Positions 48,960 to 61,300 of a stretch of DNA of 64,000 bases are shown piece after piece. The notes under the pieces are model-generated. The model saw only the letters and a program-made list of their open reading frames with translations, made no database searches and was not told where the DNA came from. The stretch lies in NCBI RefSeq assembly GCF_949628265.1, contig NC_088789.1, positions 868,001 through 932,000 on the forward strand, in the 5' to 3' direction. Every line of letters starts with the position of its first letter. Within the stretch, counting starts at the first letter, position 1. The position numbers and the translations under genes are program-made. Source of the stretch: Cloeon dipterum (taxonomy: Eukaryota; Arthropoda; Insecta; Ephemeroptera; Baetidae).

Positions 48960-49310
48960 AACGCGACACGCAGTTATGGCGTCTGGTAGAGTACGGCGGG
49001 AAACGTAAAATGAATTGGCTTCGAAAATGTATCATGAAAATAATGAATATTTTTGTTTTTATTTCTTTACTAACAGCTGATTAGCCCGGTAATTAACGAA
49101 TCGACCGTTAGATGGCACATCAGGGTAATTAAAATGTAACAAAATATACGCGGGAATGAAATTACTAGGTCGGCACGCCTCTTTTTCGACGCTTCTGATT
49201 GGCCGCTGGACCGTCTCCTGAATCCTGATTTGCCTCTTTTATTTCGACGCCATATTGAATTCTGACCGGCGGGAACCAATACAGATCGTGACCCAGATCC
49301 CGGTGATCAA
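48960..49310 (-). repeat. Dispersed repeat F2, longest copy, inverted
   Basis: It reads ATGGCGTCTGGTAGAGTACGGCGGGAAA ... TAACAGCTGATTAGCCCGGTAATTAACGAATCGACCGTTAGATGGCACATCAGG ... GGTCGGCACGCCTCTTTTTCGACGCTTCTGATTGGCC ... TTCTGACCGGCGGGAACCAATACAGATCG. It is the inverse of 57880-58215 over nearly its full length. Confidence 0.8.
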
Positions 49311-50370
49311 AAGTAATTTTTTAGAATTCCATAAATCCTTTGCACAGAGTTGACATTATTTTGAAACTGCGGAAAGAGCTCCCTCCATGTGCTGCGAAGG
49401 ACACAGTTTGAAAACAATAACAGTGGTTTCCTCTTCTAACTACGTGCAGTCGTAGACTCACACATTCGCGTCTGGCCATTTGTGTGTTACTGTTTGTTTT
49501 GCCTAATCGGAAGGCGCGCGTGAGGAAAAATAGGCCTGTCGGACCAAATCTCGGGCAGGAATGCTGCCGCGCCGACGAGATAAAAGATTTCGGCCCATAA
49601 AAGAGCAGCACGAGAAAAACGCCCACTCGCTTTTATCTCTCTCACTCTGTCATTTTCTCCACGTTTAATTAATTCCTCAAGCCAGTCCTTTTTTGAAGGC
49701 TCCTCAAACGTACGGTGGGCGTGTTTTGTCTCGTTTATCGGCACGGAAATTGAAAGACGACGCATACATTTCTTTTGTCCAAAGTGGATATTTATGTCGA
49801 CTAATGCATATGCCTAGAGCCGATAATTGCTTTAGAAAAACTCAAATTCTCTCCGAGCTTCGACATCCTGTCGGCTGTATTATTAGCTTTCCGGTCGTTT
49901 GTAAATAGAAATCGAGACCGAATTGGAAATAAATTTAAAAAAGTGGGGAATTTCTACCTTTAAGATTTAAGGATGGACTATTTTTCATTTTTTTTAGTTT
50001 CTAAATTTAAAAAAAAAATTAATCAAGTCAGAAATTAAACTAGTGATTTACAATATAACTCGTTACAAAATAAAAAATAACTAAACTAAACTAATCGAAG
50101 AATAGATTTTTTGGTTAGGGCTTTAACCTCTTTATCTTTTTCGTTGTGTTATCTTTAATCTGATAAAATTGAAACAGAATGTTACATCATATGTAAATTT
50201 TAAAAAATAAATTTAAAATATTCAGAACCAAAAAAGCGGATTTTAATTAAAATTCAGGGGTCAAAAATTAATTTTCTACCCTTAAATTCGAAGGTTCTAG
50301 TCCTGATGTGTAATTGGTTGCCACCCTCGAGACAAAAATGTAAATAACATCGACATAACAAGCGACGGAC

Positions 50371-50388
50371 GACCTTTGGCCAAAGGTC
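50371..50388. promoter_or_regulatory. Perfect 18-base palindrome, nuclear-receptor-like half sites
   Basis: GACCTTTGGCCAAAGGTC is self-complementary. It places two CAAAGGTC words, the extended half site of HNF4/ERR-type receptors, as a back-to-back pair about 100 bases from a GC-rich exon-like block. Function is inferred from the motif only. Confidence 0.3.
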
Positions 50389-50486
50389 GGTGGCGTGCAA
50401 TGTGTGTCGTAATTATGCGAGGCCACGAGTCCGGTCACGGGGCGCGGGGGTGGCCGGGGGTGGAGGGAAGGCGAACACTGACTCAC

Positions 50487-50609
50487 CTGGCTAGCTCGTG
50501 GGCATGTTGTTCTCGGCAGAGTCGAACGGCACTGACGACTGTGCCGAGCGGCAGCGTGCGCGATTTGGGCGCCCCCACGGAGATCGATAGCCGGCCGCCG
50601 CCGCCGCAC
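50487..50609 (-). CDS. Candidate isolated exon, possibly an upstream exon of the TRIM gene
   Basis: On the - strand, TTTGCGCAG|GTGCGG opens and GCCAG|GTGAGT closes a 123-base GC-rich block. One frame, entered in phase 2 and left in phase 2, reads without stop as GRLSISVGAPKSRTL then PLGTVVSAVRLCREQHAHELA. Its exit phase fits the TRIM exon at 34440 exactly (AG|G, then ACC CGG). It might equally be a 5' untranslated exon or belong to an unseen gene. No domain is recognised. Confidence 0.3.
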
Positions 50610-52395
50610 CTGCGCAAACCCCCAAACTTTGCATTAAAGGCACACTCCACAGGGGATGAACGGACTCGCCAGCCGAGCCACGCGTCACACGTGCAACAGC
50701 TGATCGCCCGCCAGACAAATTCAATGACAAAGGGGAGGAGAAAACTGTCACATTCGCAGAAATTAATTTAATATTTTCTTTAATTCACTGCGGAATTTTT
50801 TCAACCTCTTTTTCTCTGCTGTAAAGTTGAATTTTCAGCAGATTATATTTTTTAAATAAATTTTAATTTGTTAAAATTCATCAAGGATATTTGTGCTTGA
50901 AAATTTTTTTTATAATTTTGAATCTAGAAATATTTTTATTATGTATTTGTGCGTGTTTATAATTTTTTGGAGCCAATGACTTTGGTGTGAGCAATTTTTT
51001 TTGAATTAAATTAATAAGGGAAAATTGCAATTTTGGCTGGTAGAGAACCAACAAAAAATATTATTTTACGTTTTTTACTAAGCATGTAAAGTTGAACAGA
51101 GAATTAAGGTATTTTTTCAAACAGAATGTATCAAAGCGAACTATTTTGAGTTAATTTAGTCCAAGTGCAGGTTAAATTCATATTAAATAAAAAATTAGAA
51201 AAAAGCAAGAGTTCGTGCAGGGAAGGGAAGGGTTGCAGCAGTAGGAAGAAGGCGGCTCAATGTCAAAGTCACGGAATATGAATAATTTGTGAATTATGGT
51301 GTGTGCAGACAATAAGCGCGTGCATCACGCGATGCGACATGCCCTCGCCAGACACATTGTTTCTAAATACGCGCTGGGAATGTTAATGCGCCGGCTTTGA
51401 GGTGCAGAAAAACGAATCGGCTTAGTCACAAAAGCACCTGCAGCTATCCTCCAGACCTACCAGCATGAATTGCTCTCAAATTAAATTATCTCCGGTCCGA
51501 AAAGGGAACCGTAAATTTTTCACTAAATTAAATTGGAAAATTAGCCATATTTAGGCAACGACCTGTTAAAATAATTGATATTCACTCGTGTGAATGAGTC
51601 AGGTCGACTTCCTGAAGGTCCGAATTTGGTCTGAGAGTGATTCACCGTCAGCCGTCCCACAAAATTACGTATCAAGCGCCATCTTTGCGCAGAGAAGCAC
51701 AACTAGAGACTGGGCGAAACTTGTTTTGATTGCGAAATAGTCGCGCGGAGACCGGAGACGCAGAATTCTGCTTTAGGACTGCGTACGAGCCATTCAGGAG
51801 TCTGCATTTACTTTTATTAGAATCGACTGAGGGGCTTTTCGTCTCCTCCAAGGTATTTAAATCATCGATTTTTGCGTTGGTTGCGTGACTGTGCGAATTT
51901 ATTTGTGACGCACATTACGACCTCCTAGATTGTAGATATTTTTTAAGATTTTTTATCCGGAACAAAATGAAAATTACGCATGCCCTCGAATTGAATCTAA
52001 TCATTACTAACGGTGCAAGAAAAAGAAATATGCACATTCATCCAAATAAACTAGCGTCGCTCAGCCGATTGGAATCAAAAGGGAATGACCATTTAGAGGG
52101 GACAGCCGAAATGACGATGCCAATTATAGAAGTCCCTTGAGCTGCTCTCCTCATTCATCTGATTCATCTGACGCGTTCCAGCTGACTGAATGCAGTCACG
52201 ACAGAGGACAACACGGAAAATTTCCTTGCCTTTGAAAAAAAAAATCAAAAAAAGAGCACCAGTTGCGTGAGCCCCTCAATTCAATTTCTTAATGTTCGAA
52301 TATGCAAAGTATTTCTTTCGACGTTTTTAAGACGTGTTTTGGACATGATTAAGACGTGTTTTTTAGACATGTTTGAATACAAAAAATGGACTAAA
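50610..52395. other. No gene recognised
   Basis: Mostly AT-rich. No exon-like stretch and no repeat from the listed families before the F4 copy at 52400. Confidence 0.5.
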
Positions 52396-52399
52396 CTAA

Positions 52400-52650
52400 A
52401 CTAAAAACAAAAATCAGTCCAGCCATTTACCATAGAAACGTCAGAAAATAATTTTGATTTCGAAAAAAAAGTGCTTTTCACGATTCTATGACGATTGGCT
52501 TGACCAATTTTGGGTTCCAGCACGTCAAAAGAAAACATAATAAATGAAGAATGCACAGTATCAGGATTGAGTCTGAAATAGCACCCAAAGTGTCTTAAAA
52601 TCTAAAGTATACGGTGGTGCCATCTGTTGGGGCTTCATACTCCCAATTCT
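52400..52650 (+). repeat. Repeat F4 just upstream of the P450 gene
   Basis: It contains AAAAATCAGTCCAGCCATTTACC, ACGATTCTATGACGATTGGCTTGACCAATTTTGG, CAGCACGTCAAAAGAAAACATAATAAATGAAGAATGCACAGTATCAGGATTGAGTCTGAAAT and TATACGGTGGTGCCATCTGTTGG. It ends about 180 bases before the P450 start codon, so it may lie in the promoter. Confidence 0.75.
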
Positions 52651-52830
52651 CAAACCAAAAGAGCAAATGTTGCATCCGTTTCCAGAAACAACAGTTTATT
52701 TCCCTTTTCAAAGTCCAAAAAGGGTGACAACTAACGCAGACGATGCCACCACGATAAGTTTGTTTATTTAACATTTTATGTCACGTGTTTGCAGCTGGGC
52801 CGAGGGAAACGAGATCACTGATCGTTTGGA

Positions 52831-55412
52831 ATGGAACTGGTGTGGGTGCTGCTGGCGGCGGCGGGCCTGCTGCTCACTCTCGCCTACCTCTATCTCGCCC
52901 GAAACCTTTCCTACTGGCAACGCATGGGGGTGCCTTGTCTGCCACCCTCGCTGCTCTTTGGCAACACTCGCAAGCGTATATTGTTTCGAATCTCGTTTGC
53001 CGAAATGCTGGAAGAGTTGTACAAAGCCTTCGACGGGCAGAAAATCGCAGGTTAGAAGAGTAAAAGAAAAAATTATTTCTGAACCCTTTATTGCACCGAA
53101 ATGTCAGTTTAGATTTTATCTCTTTCAGGAATTTACGAGGGGCGGCTGCCGCGTTTGATGATCCGCGATCCCGACCTGCTGCGCCAAGTAATGGTGCGAG
53201 ATTTCGACAGTTTCGTTGACAGAGCCCTCATAAAAATCCACCCAGAGTCTTACGAGGAAAACATGCTCCTCTCCCTGCGGGGCTCCCAGTGGAAGGCGGT
53301 CAGATCAATCTCCACGCCTATTTTCTCTTCAGGTAGAAAACAAGAATGACTTCAACGAATTAAAATAATAATGATGACAACTACACTGAACCTTGATGCT
53401 TCATCACTGACGTCATTGTTTTCTGTATCTAACAAATAATTTATTACCTTCCCTCACAAGAATGATCTATTTAAACAATGATGCTGAGTGAAAACTTCTT
53501 GAATCTTCAACGTTCTATTTTTAACAATATCTCTAAGACTGTTGAATATAGTTAAAACCAGGCTTCATCCTCGAAAACAACAACCTCGAGTGGTCGCACT
53601 TTTCAAATATCTCTAAGACTGTCTTTGACGAAGTTTCTGAGCACACCAATCGATTCTTGAGGGTCGAATTAGGTAAAGTGGATATTTTTTCCGACCAAAA
53701 AGTCGATCGCGACGTTCGTAGCACAAGTAGAACTTATTTTCACGCCAAAACAGTATGAATGCGAGAAGTGCGCATGCGTCAGAGCTGGTTTGAGCACTTG
53801 CAGAGACACCGCAGCTGTAGGAATGAATTCTTTGTCAGATTCAGCCAGCTCTGACGCATAATATACATTCATATTGTTGTGGAGGGAAAAAAGTTCGCAC
53901 GTCGCGCTGGACGTTTTGGTCGGTTTAAATATCCACTTTACCTTATTCGACCTTCAAAAATCAATTGGTGTGCTCAGAAACTTTATCAAAGACGGAATTG
54001 AACTTGAAAATCCAGAAATGACGTTTCTTCTAAACCAATGTCCTATTTTATATCAAAATGTATCTTGTGTCCAAAGGAAAAATCAAGGCGATGTCCCACT
54101 TGGTAAGCAAATGCGCTGCTCAGATGTGTCAGTACCTGGACGAGTTCGTGATCGGCGGAGAAAGCAACGGTGAGGTCGAGGCAAAAGAACTGTTCGGCCG
54201 CTTCACCCTGGACGTGATCGGCGCGTGCGCATTTGGCGTGCAATGCGACTCCCTGCAGAACCCTGACGCAGAGTTCGTGCAAATCATGTCCAAGTTCAAC
54301 GAAATGTCCGTGTCAGTAAGACTGAAACTGTTCACGTCGCTGCTGATCTTCGGCAGTCCTCGACTGGCGCGCCTCCTCAACGTGCACTTCATGAACCAGG
54401 ACACCGTCCGGTACGTTGCCTCGCTCGTGTTCAACGCCAAGAAAGAACGAGACGCGCAGCATGGCAACACCAGGGTCGATTTCTTGAAGCTCATGTTTGA
54501 CGCTCAGGCAGGCAATCTCAGGTCGGCGGGCGAGCAGGCAAAGGACCTCTTTGAGAAGGATGCGCAGCTGAAGGAGGAGGACAACAAGTCCACCAAAAAG
54601 GACCCAGAAAATACTGGTAAATGCAGCAACCTTGACCTTTCAAGATTACAACCTTTCGATTTCAGTTTTAACCGACCAGATCGTGGTTGGCCAATGTCTG
54701 CTCTTCATGCTGGCTGGCTTTGACACGTCCAGCACCCTTCTGTCATTCGCTGCGTACGAACTAGCCCTGAATCCGGACATCCAGGACAAAGCCAGGGCAG
54801 AGGTTCTAGAGACCTTGGAAAAATACGGAGGGGAGCTGACCTACGAGACCCTGAACGACATGCCCTACCTTGAAAACGTATTGCTAGGTAACCGAAATTT
54901 GAAAAAATACTGCCTCACGTCTAATAACTCTTTAAAGAGACCCTGAGGAAACACCCTCCCGTGTCAAGGGTGGAGCGCCTGTGCACGGCTTTGAGTTACA
55001 AAGTTCCAGGCACCTCAGCAGTGTTAAAGAAGAATGACGTCATCATGATTCCAATCAGGGGTCTCCATCTCGACCCCAAGTACTACCCTGACCCTCTGCG
55101 CTTCGACCCTGACCGCTTCCTGCCTGAGGAGAGGGCGAAAAGGTCGCCGTACGTGTTCCTGCCGTTTGGAAGCGGACCCAGGAACTGCATTGGTTTGTTC
55201 TATTGCATTTTAGTTTTTTACGGAATCAAGTTCACGGTGATATTTCAGGGATGCGATTCGCCATGATGAGCACCAGGCTGGCGATGGCTAACCTTCTCAA
55301 AGGTTACAGATTTGAGACGTGCGCCAGGACTCAGCACCCTTACAATATCGCAAAAGGAGGAATTCTGCTCAAAGCCAAAGATGGTGTTTGGATCAAAGTT
55401 TCCAAAATCTGA
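52831..55412 (+). CDS. Cytochrome P450, clan 3 (CYP6/CYP9-like)
   Basis: Six exons (52831-53050, 53129-53332, 54077-54616, 54666-54887, 54938-55192, 55249-55412), all phase 1 introns, give 534 residues. Microsomal P450s of this clan oxidise xenobiotics, plant compounds or lipids, with electrons from P450 reductase, on the ER membrane. Seen: an N-terminal membrane anchor (residues about 2-24, LVWVLLAAAGLLLTLAYLYL), the C-helix WKAVR (128-132), the I-helix oxygen-binding AGFDTSS (338-344), K-helix ETLR (396-399), FDPDRF, and the haem loop FGSGPRNCIG with ligand Cys479. All key residues are present, so the enzyme should be active. The start at 52831 is the first ATG before the anchor; GTGTTTGCAG at 52786-52795 may end a 5' untranslated intron. 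Intron 2 carries a full P1 element. The subfamily and substrate cannot be read by eye. Confidence 0.95.
53616..53996. mobile_element. Palindromic MITE P1 in P450 intron 2
   Basis: Full-length with slightly eroded ends (CTAAGACTGTCTTTGACG left, ATCAAAGACGG right). One arm keeps GCGCATGCGTCAGAGC; the other has lost it (GACGCATAATATAC). It ends about 80 bases before exon 3. Confidence 0.88.
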
Positions 55413-55564
55413 CTTCAATCCATTTAAGAATGATATATTTTAGCCTATCTTAGATTTTAGCATTTTTTGTTGCGATAGATGGCCGTGTGATAAAAATACA
55501 GCTATTATTTTTTTTATAATTATCTGTCTATTATTTTGCGAGACACACATCTTGTCTTTTAAAG

Positions 55565-55865
55565 GGGATCGATACAGTGAGACGATTGAAAATTAGTAGA
55601 ATTTTTGGATGCAATTAACAATTTGTTCCACAAATTAATAGTGAAAATTCAAACTTTTGGAATTTTCTCCAAAATTTGAAAGGCTTGACCACATTTTCCT
55701 GGCAGATTTCGATTCCTTTCGTTGAGATCTGTCTAACAGCGTGTATAAAACCTTTTAGGGAAACTCTTTGTTGTCAAATAAAATAGGATTTCATGTAAGG
55801 AGACAGTCCTCACCCCTTAAAATGCATGCTAAGTTATTCTTAAAAACATCAGTGCATCCCAGGTG
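55565..55865 (+). repeat. Repeat R1 downstream of the P450
   Basis: It shares AAAGGGGATCGA, GGCTTGACCACATTTTCCTGGCAGATTTCGATTCC, AACCTTTTAGGGAAACTCTTTGTTGTC and ATGTAAGGAGACAGTCCTCACC with 40385-40740. It begins about 150 bases after the P450 stop. Confidence 0.75.
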
Positions 55866-55869
55866 AAAT

Positions 55870-57510
55870 TTTGTCTTGAAATCTCAATCCAAAAAGCTAC
55901 AGTGATTTTTGGAGGTCTTCCTAAAATATGTATCGATCCTTTTCATGTGAGTAAATTGAATGGTCAACTTAAGATGCACGTAAAATCGTTTTCGCACGAC
56001 TCTGGAACGACTATAAAGTATTTATTATGGCTAAAATCCGGTTTGTTCGGCCAAAATCAGCTGATAGACCGATTTCTATGAAACAGAACGTGTTTTAGGA
56101 GCTAAAACTCACAGTTTCAACTACCAAACCGGTATTTAAAAAATTAAAAATAAGAAAAACACTACGAAATCGGTTGAATTTGACTCTGGAACGTGTCGCA
56201 CCCGGCTCTGGAACGACTTTTTCACGACTTTGGAGTTTTAAAAGTTAAGATTTAAAAATATTGTGTAGAAAAAGTAGCCAGATAAAATTCGTCGAGTAAA
56301 ACTCAAATTACGAAACATACATAATACATAATGTATCTGGAGACAGTGGGGAAAGTAAACTATTATTTCACAATTTTTACCGTCAAAAAGACAAAAACTC
56401 TATTCAGAAACGTATTGAGATTGAAGATGACGAAATTGTTGCAGTACTTACGGTCAACGCATTCCGGATTCGGCCAAAATCCCACAAATCCAGACCAATT
56501 CGAATTGTTTAGGTTTCGCCGGCAACAGACACAGAACACAGACTGGAGGCTGGGCGCTTGTTTTGTTTATCTATCGAGCGTCGACCTGCTGCCGGCTGCA
56601 GCCAAGTGCCATCTTGCGACGCAAAGGGCAACTAATTCAAATTCACACCGCGCTGCAGGCGTGTAAAGCGCCACGAGACGCATGCATTCGGGGAAATAAA
56701 AAACGTCCGTTTTTTCGTACAATCAACTCGTCAATAATTGTGTTTATTGGCTATCCAGACTTTGCACATATTGAGGCCGAACACTAACCATATTCGAACA
56801 GGGAAAAATCCATTCGATTCGCTCTAAATTACTCTAAATTTTAGGAACATTTCAACCAAGGAATGGAATTAGAGTATACATAGACTAGGGATTTAATATC
56901 ACGTCACTGGAAGAAATTCACATTTTGATTTCAAAGATTTTAACCAAATAAACAGTCGTAACATTTTTCTCTCTTGTAAGGCGTTTGCATCATTCACCAA
57001 TTACGAATTTTTCAACTGTTTCTTGCAAATACACTGATTCACAATTCATACCTTAATTCTAACAGTATTTTCGGACAGTAAAACAACTAACAATTTTTTG
57101 GTTTTGATTTGCAATTTCGACAACTTTAAAATTCAAATGTATCTAATCCAAACTTCAAAAAGAAAATTGTCCTTATTAAATTGGCGGTAAGTTCACATCT
57201 GTCAGCAGCTTTGAACACTATAGATTTCTGGGAAACAATAATTTTATTGCAAATTTGGCGTTGATGAAACACTAATTAACCATCTATGAACCAAGCCTTG
57301 CAAAATTTTAATTTTTCATTTTAAATAAGTATTAACAAATAAAATACATGCCAAATGTGAGGCTTGGTTCCACAATTAATCAACAACCTCTGTGTGTAAA
57401 AAGATCATTTTCAGACACCAATTTTCAGTTTCAGAGATTTGGAATTATTCAGTTTTCGTGAATCATCACGAAAAAAATGACTCCGCGTTCCGCAATGTTC
57501 ATTTAAAAAT
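55870..57510. other. No gene recognised
   Basis: AT-rich. The word CACGACTCTGGAACGACT is repeated with variation (about 55996, 56175-56235), suggesting an old repeat. Open frames are short and not protein-like. Confidence 0.45.
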
Positions 57511-57514
57511 TCAC

Positions 57515-58215
57515 CGGGGGCCAGGTTGCGATCTGTGTTGGTTTCCCGCCGGTCAGAAGTAAAAAATTAATGGAGGCCAATCAGGAGACAGTCCTGCGGC
57601 CAATTAGAAGCGTTGAAAAAGAGGCGCGCCGACCAAATGATTTCATTCCAGCGGTCGATTCACCAATTACCGGGCTAATCAGCTGTTAGTAAAGGAATAA
57701 AAACAAAAATATCGGTAAGCTTAAAAAATTCGCCAATTTGGAAGCTGCGCAGTAAACTTGTGCGCATCTTAAGCATGCGCAGTACGTTCAGATCGCTTCT
57801 TCATGTCAATTAGAAGCCAAAACGCGTCACTGCGCATGCGCGACTCAAACTAAAACCTTCTGCTCAGTCGTAATTCCCTCCGGGGGTCCGGATTGCGATT
57901 GCTTTAGTTCCCACCGGATAGAACTGTCAGAAGTAAATTTGGCGTCGAAATAATGGAGGCCAATCAGGAGACAGTCCAGCGGCCAATCAGAAGCGTCAGA
58001 AAAGAGGTGTGCCGACCTCATAATTTCATAACCGCGCATTTTGTTACATTTCCATTAGCGTGACGGGCCATCTAACGGTCGATTCACCAATTACCGGGCT
58101 AATCAGCTGTCAGCTAAAGAAATAACAACAAAACTATTCATTATTTTCATGATAAATTTTCCAAGCCAGTTTTATTTACGTTTGTAATTTTCCCGCTGGA
58201 CTCTACCAGACGCCA
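57515..58215 (+). repeat. Two F2 repeat copies in tandem
   Basis: Copies lie at 57515-57720 and 57880-58215 in the same orientation, sharing GATCTGTGTTGGTTTCCCGCCGG-type start words, GGAGGCCAATCAGGAGACAGTCC and TCGATTCACCAATTACCGGGCTAATCAGCTGT. The spacer (57720-57880) holds three GCGCATGCG/GCATGCGCA-type words and a short inverted repeat. Confidence 0.78.
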
Positions 58216-58343
58216 TATCTGCGCATCGCGTAAATCCAACCCCCGGTGTAAAAAATCAAAAAGTTTAAATATCAGATTAAATTTTTTTAATCTTTAAAAT
58301 TTAATAAATTCAAATTCGAATTGGAAACATTTTACGCAAACGG

Positions 58344-61300
58344 TCAATAATTGTCTCTGAGATTTTTTTTAATAAAACCTAGTTGATTGGCGGATTCCGT
58401 GGTTAGAGCAGAGAGCCTAATGCTGGCGCTGGCGTTGGACAGTTTCGGATTGTGCAGGAAGTGGAGGTCGATTGCGTCCTCCTCGTCGGTGACGCTGGGC
58501 AGCAGGAGCTCCAAGAACTCTGGCAGCCTCTCCATGGGGGCGAGCAGAATGGGCGGCTCGTCGATCGACGGCCGCGGCAGCCCGTCCACGCGTCCGTGCA
58601 GCCAGTACGTGCTCAGCGTGCCCTTGCCCTGCAACCAGACTTGTTGATGCTCTTTCTATGGACACCAACCGACACCGCCATTAATTTTATGCCCCTTTCA
58701 ATAGAACTGTTAGCTTCGACGTTTTCTATTTTTGTTGTAGCTAAATTTTTCAGTTTAATCCATAAATGGAATTTATGATTACACAGGGCTGTGAATTTCA
58801 GACAATCGACTCTATTTTTTTTCTGCAGAACGAACAACGAAATTTGAAGCTATTTTAATTAAAAACTCACTTCAAATTCTCTAAGACTGTCTAAATCTGC
58901 AATCGTCTTTCAGTCACAGGTAAAACTTTTTTTATTAAAGGCCGTATTTGATCAAGTTTCTGAGCACACTAATCGATTCTAGAGGGTCGAATTAGGTAAA
59001 GTGGATATTTTGTCATTCCAAAAAGTGCAGCGCGACATGTGAACTTTTTTTCCCGCCAAAACAACATGAATGCGAGAAGTGCGCATGCGTCGTCAGAGCT
59101 GGCTGAATCTGACAAAGAAGTCATTCGTACAGGCGGTCTCTCTGCAAGTGCTCGAACCAGCTCTGACGCATGCGCACTTCTAGTAGTTCATATAGTTTTG
59201 GCGGGGAAAATTATTCTTGTGCTACGCACGTCGCGCTCGACTCTTTGCTCGGAACAAACGTCCACTTAAACTAATTCGACCCTCAAGAATCGATTGGTGT
59301 GCCCAGAAACTTCGTAGAAGACACAGTCTTTAAATACACAACTGAATAATTTAAAATATTTAAAATTATTTTGAACAAAAAAATGAATTAAATCACGCAG
59401 TCCTAGTAATTAAATCATTTTCCAACTTCTTCTACTAACCTTGCTCTGAATATTCAGCTAAATGAGCATAAAATTTAGTTTCCTAGCTCTCTTCTTTTCT
59501 CTTTTAAGAAAAAAATCGATTTTTTTACTTTTAATTTACATCGTGTGGAAAGACAGGCAAGCGCAACGGCGCACAGGTAAAAGCACCATTAATGCAGATT
59601 TTTTGCCGTATTCCAATTCCAACCACGCATATATTTGAATAATAATTTAGCAACAGCTTTGCTGTTTCGCATTCGCATAGAGGTCAATTATCATGCTGTG
59701 GTTTTTCCCTACAGTTTATTTACGAATCCATTAGTATAAAATTTTCACACACACACAGAATTGTTAATTCCCTGACATGAATCTAAAATATAACCACACA
59801 AAGCAGATTAGAAAAAGTAAATAATGACAGTGCAGCCAGCAGCTTTATTTATTTATTTAGTGGCGCGCTTGCACTGTTGTTTGCAGTTAGTTGTAGAGAC
59901 AGCAGTGCACAGACTGAGTTACGGGCCTCCGGCGCCGCAAAGTGGCAAACTGGCACCAAGACACACGACATTAGTATCAATTTGTTTCGCTTGCAACTGG
60001 CTAAATAATTAAGATCAACATTGATCCAATTTGCAGTGAACGCCAGGCAGATAAATTTCTAGCAGCCTCGCGCCGGAAATTTCGAGGCAAAAAAAAAACA
60101 AAAATTGAAGGAGATGAGCAACAATTTCAAAATTACCTTGATGTCGGTCTCGCCTCTGTACTCCATTTCGTATCCACCGAGAGCGTCCAACTCCTCTTTG
60201 GTCGTTTGCGAAATGTGGATTTTCATCGCTGCAACACAATTAAAACTGCAATTCTCTTTGAATGCCTGCTTTATCTTGTGAAAGCGAACTCTTCCCGCGG
60301 GACATTGTGAGTGTATTCATTGCACAAAAGGACTTGAAGATAATAGGAGAGGAACATTTAATTGTAAGACCTAATTTATGGAGGCAATTTAAATTATTTT
60401 CACGATTTAATTTATTTCGAAGCAGACGATAAATATTGTTTTCAGCGATAATAAACCTTGCGCTGGTAAAGAACTTCTTAGATTGTAAGTCGGAAAAGTA
60501 ATTTTAAAATAAAATAAACTCTGTTTGGATTATTTTCACCCCTTGGGGAGTAACTATAAATATATTTAGTATTCCTTTCTATTTGCACTAGCATTTTTCG
60601 GCAGTATATTCCCATTAGGGATGAACGTGTCACGCGTATATCGAGAAAAACACTCACGTTCGCCCGTGGACTCCATCCTGCTGGCGGTGTTGACGGTGTC
60701 GCCAAAGAGGCAGTAGCGCGGCATGGTGGTGCCGACGACGCCGGCCACCACCGGGCCCGAGTTGATGCCGATGCGCACGTTGAAAAACTGCGCCGGCCGA
60801 TGCGGAATCGCAAATCGGTTCAGCGCACTCAGCAAATCGAGGCTCATCGTCGCAATCTCGCCCGCGTGCTTCCCACCTGTCCAAATTTTGAAAACATTAA
60901 GAGATGTATATATATGCTTAATAAAATTGACGTAAGGGTTTCTAAGGAAAACATTTGTTGAAAATAAATTTGATATTTATTTTTATAAAAGACGATACTT
61001 TTTAATTTTTTATAAAAAAATTTAAAGCAATAAATTTATTTTTTTTTATTTTGAAAAAGGTGACCACCCAAGGTTGTTTTCATGTTGAGAATAAATGAAA
61101 CCATGCTTCATTTTGGAAATTTACTCTCTTTAAAGACCGTCTTTGACGAAGTTTCTGAGCACACCAATCGATTCTTCAGGGTCCAATTAGGTAAATTGAT
61201 GTTTTTCCCGCCAAAAAGTCGAGCGCGACATGCGTAGCAAAAATAGCACAAATATATATTTTTCCCGCCAAAACAATATGAATGCGAGAACTGCGCATGC

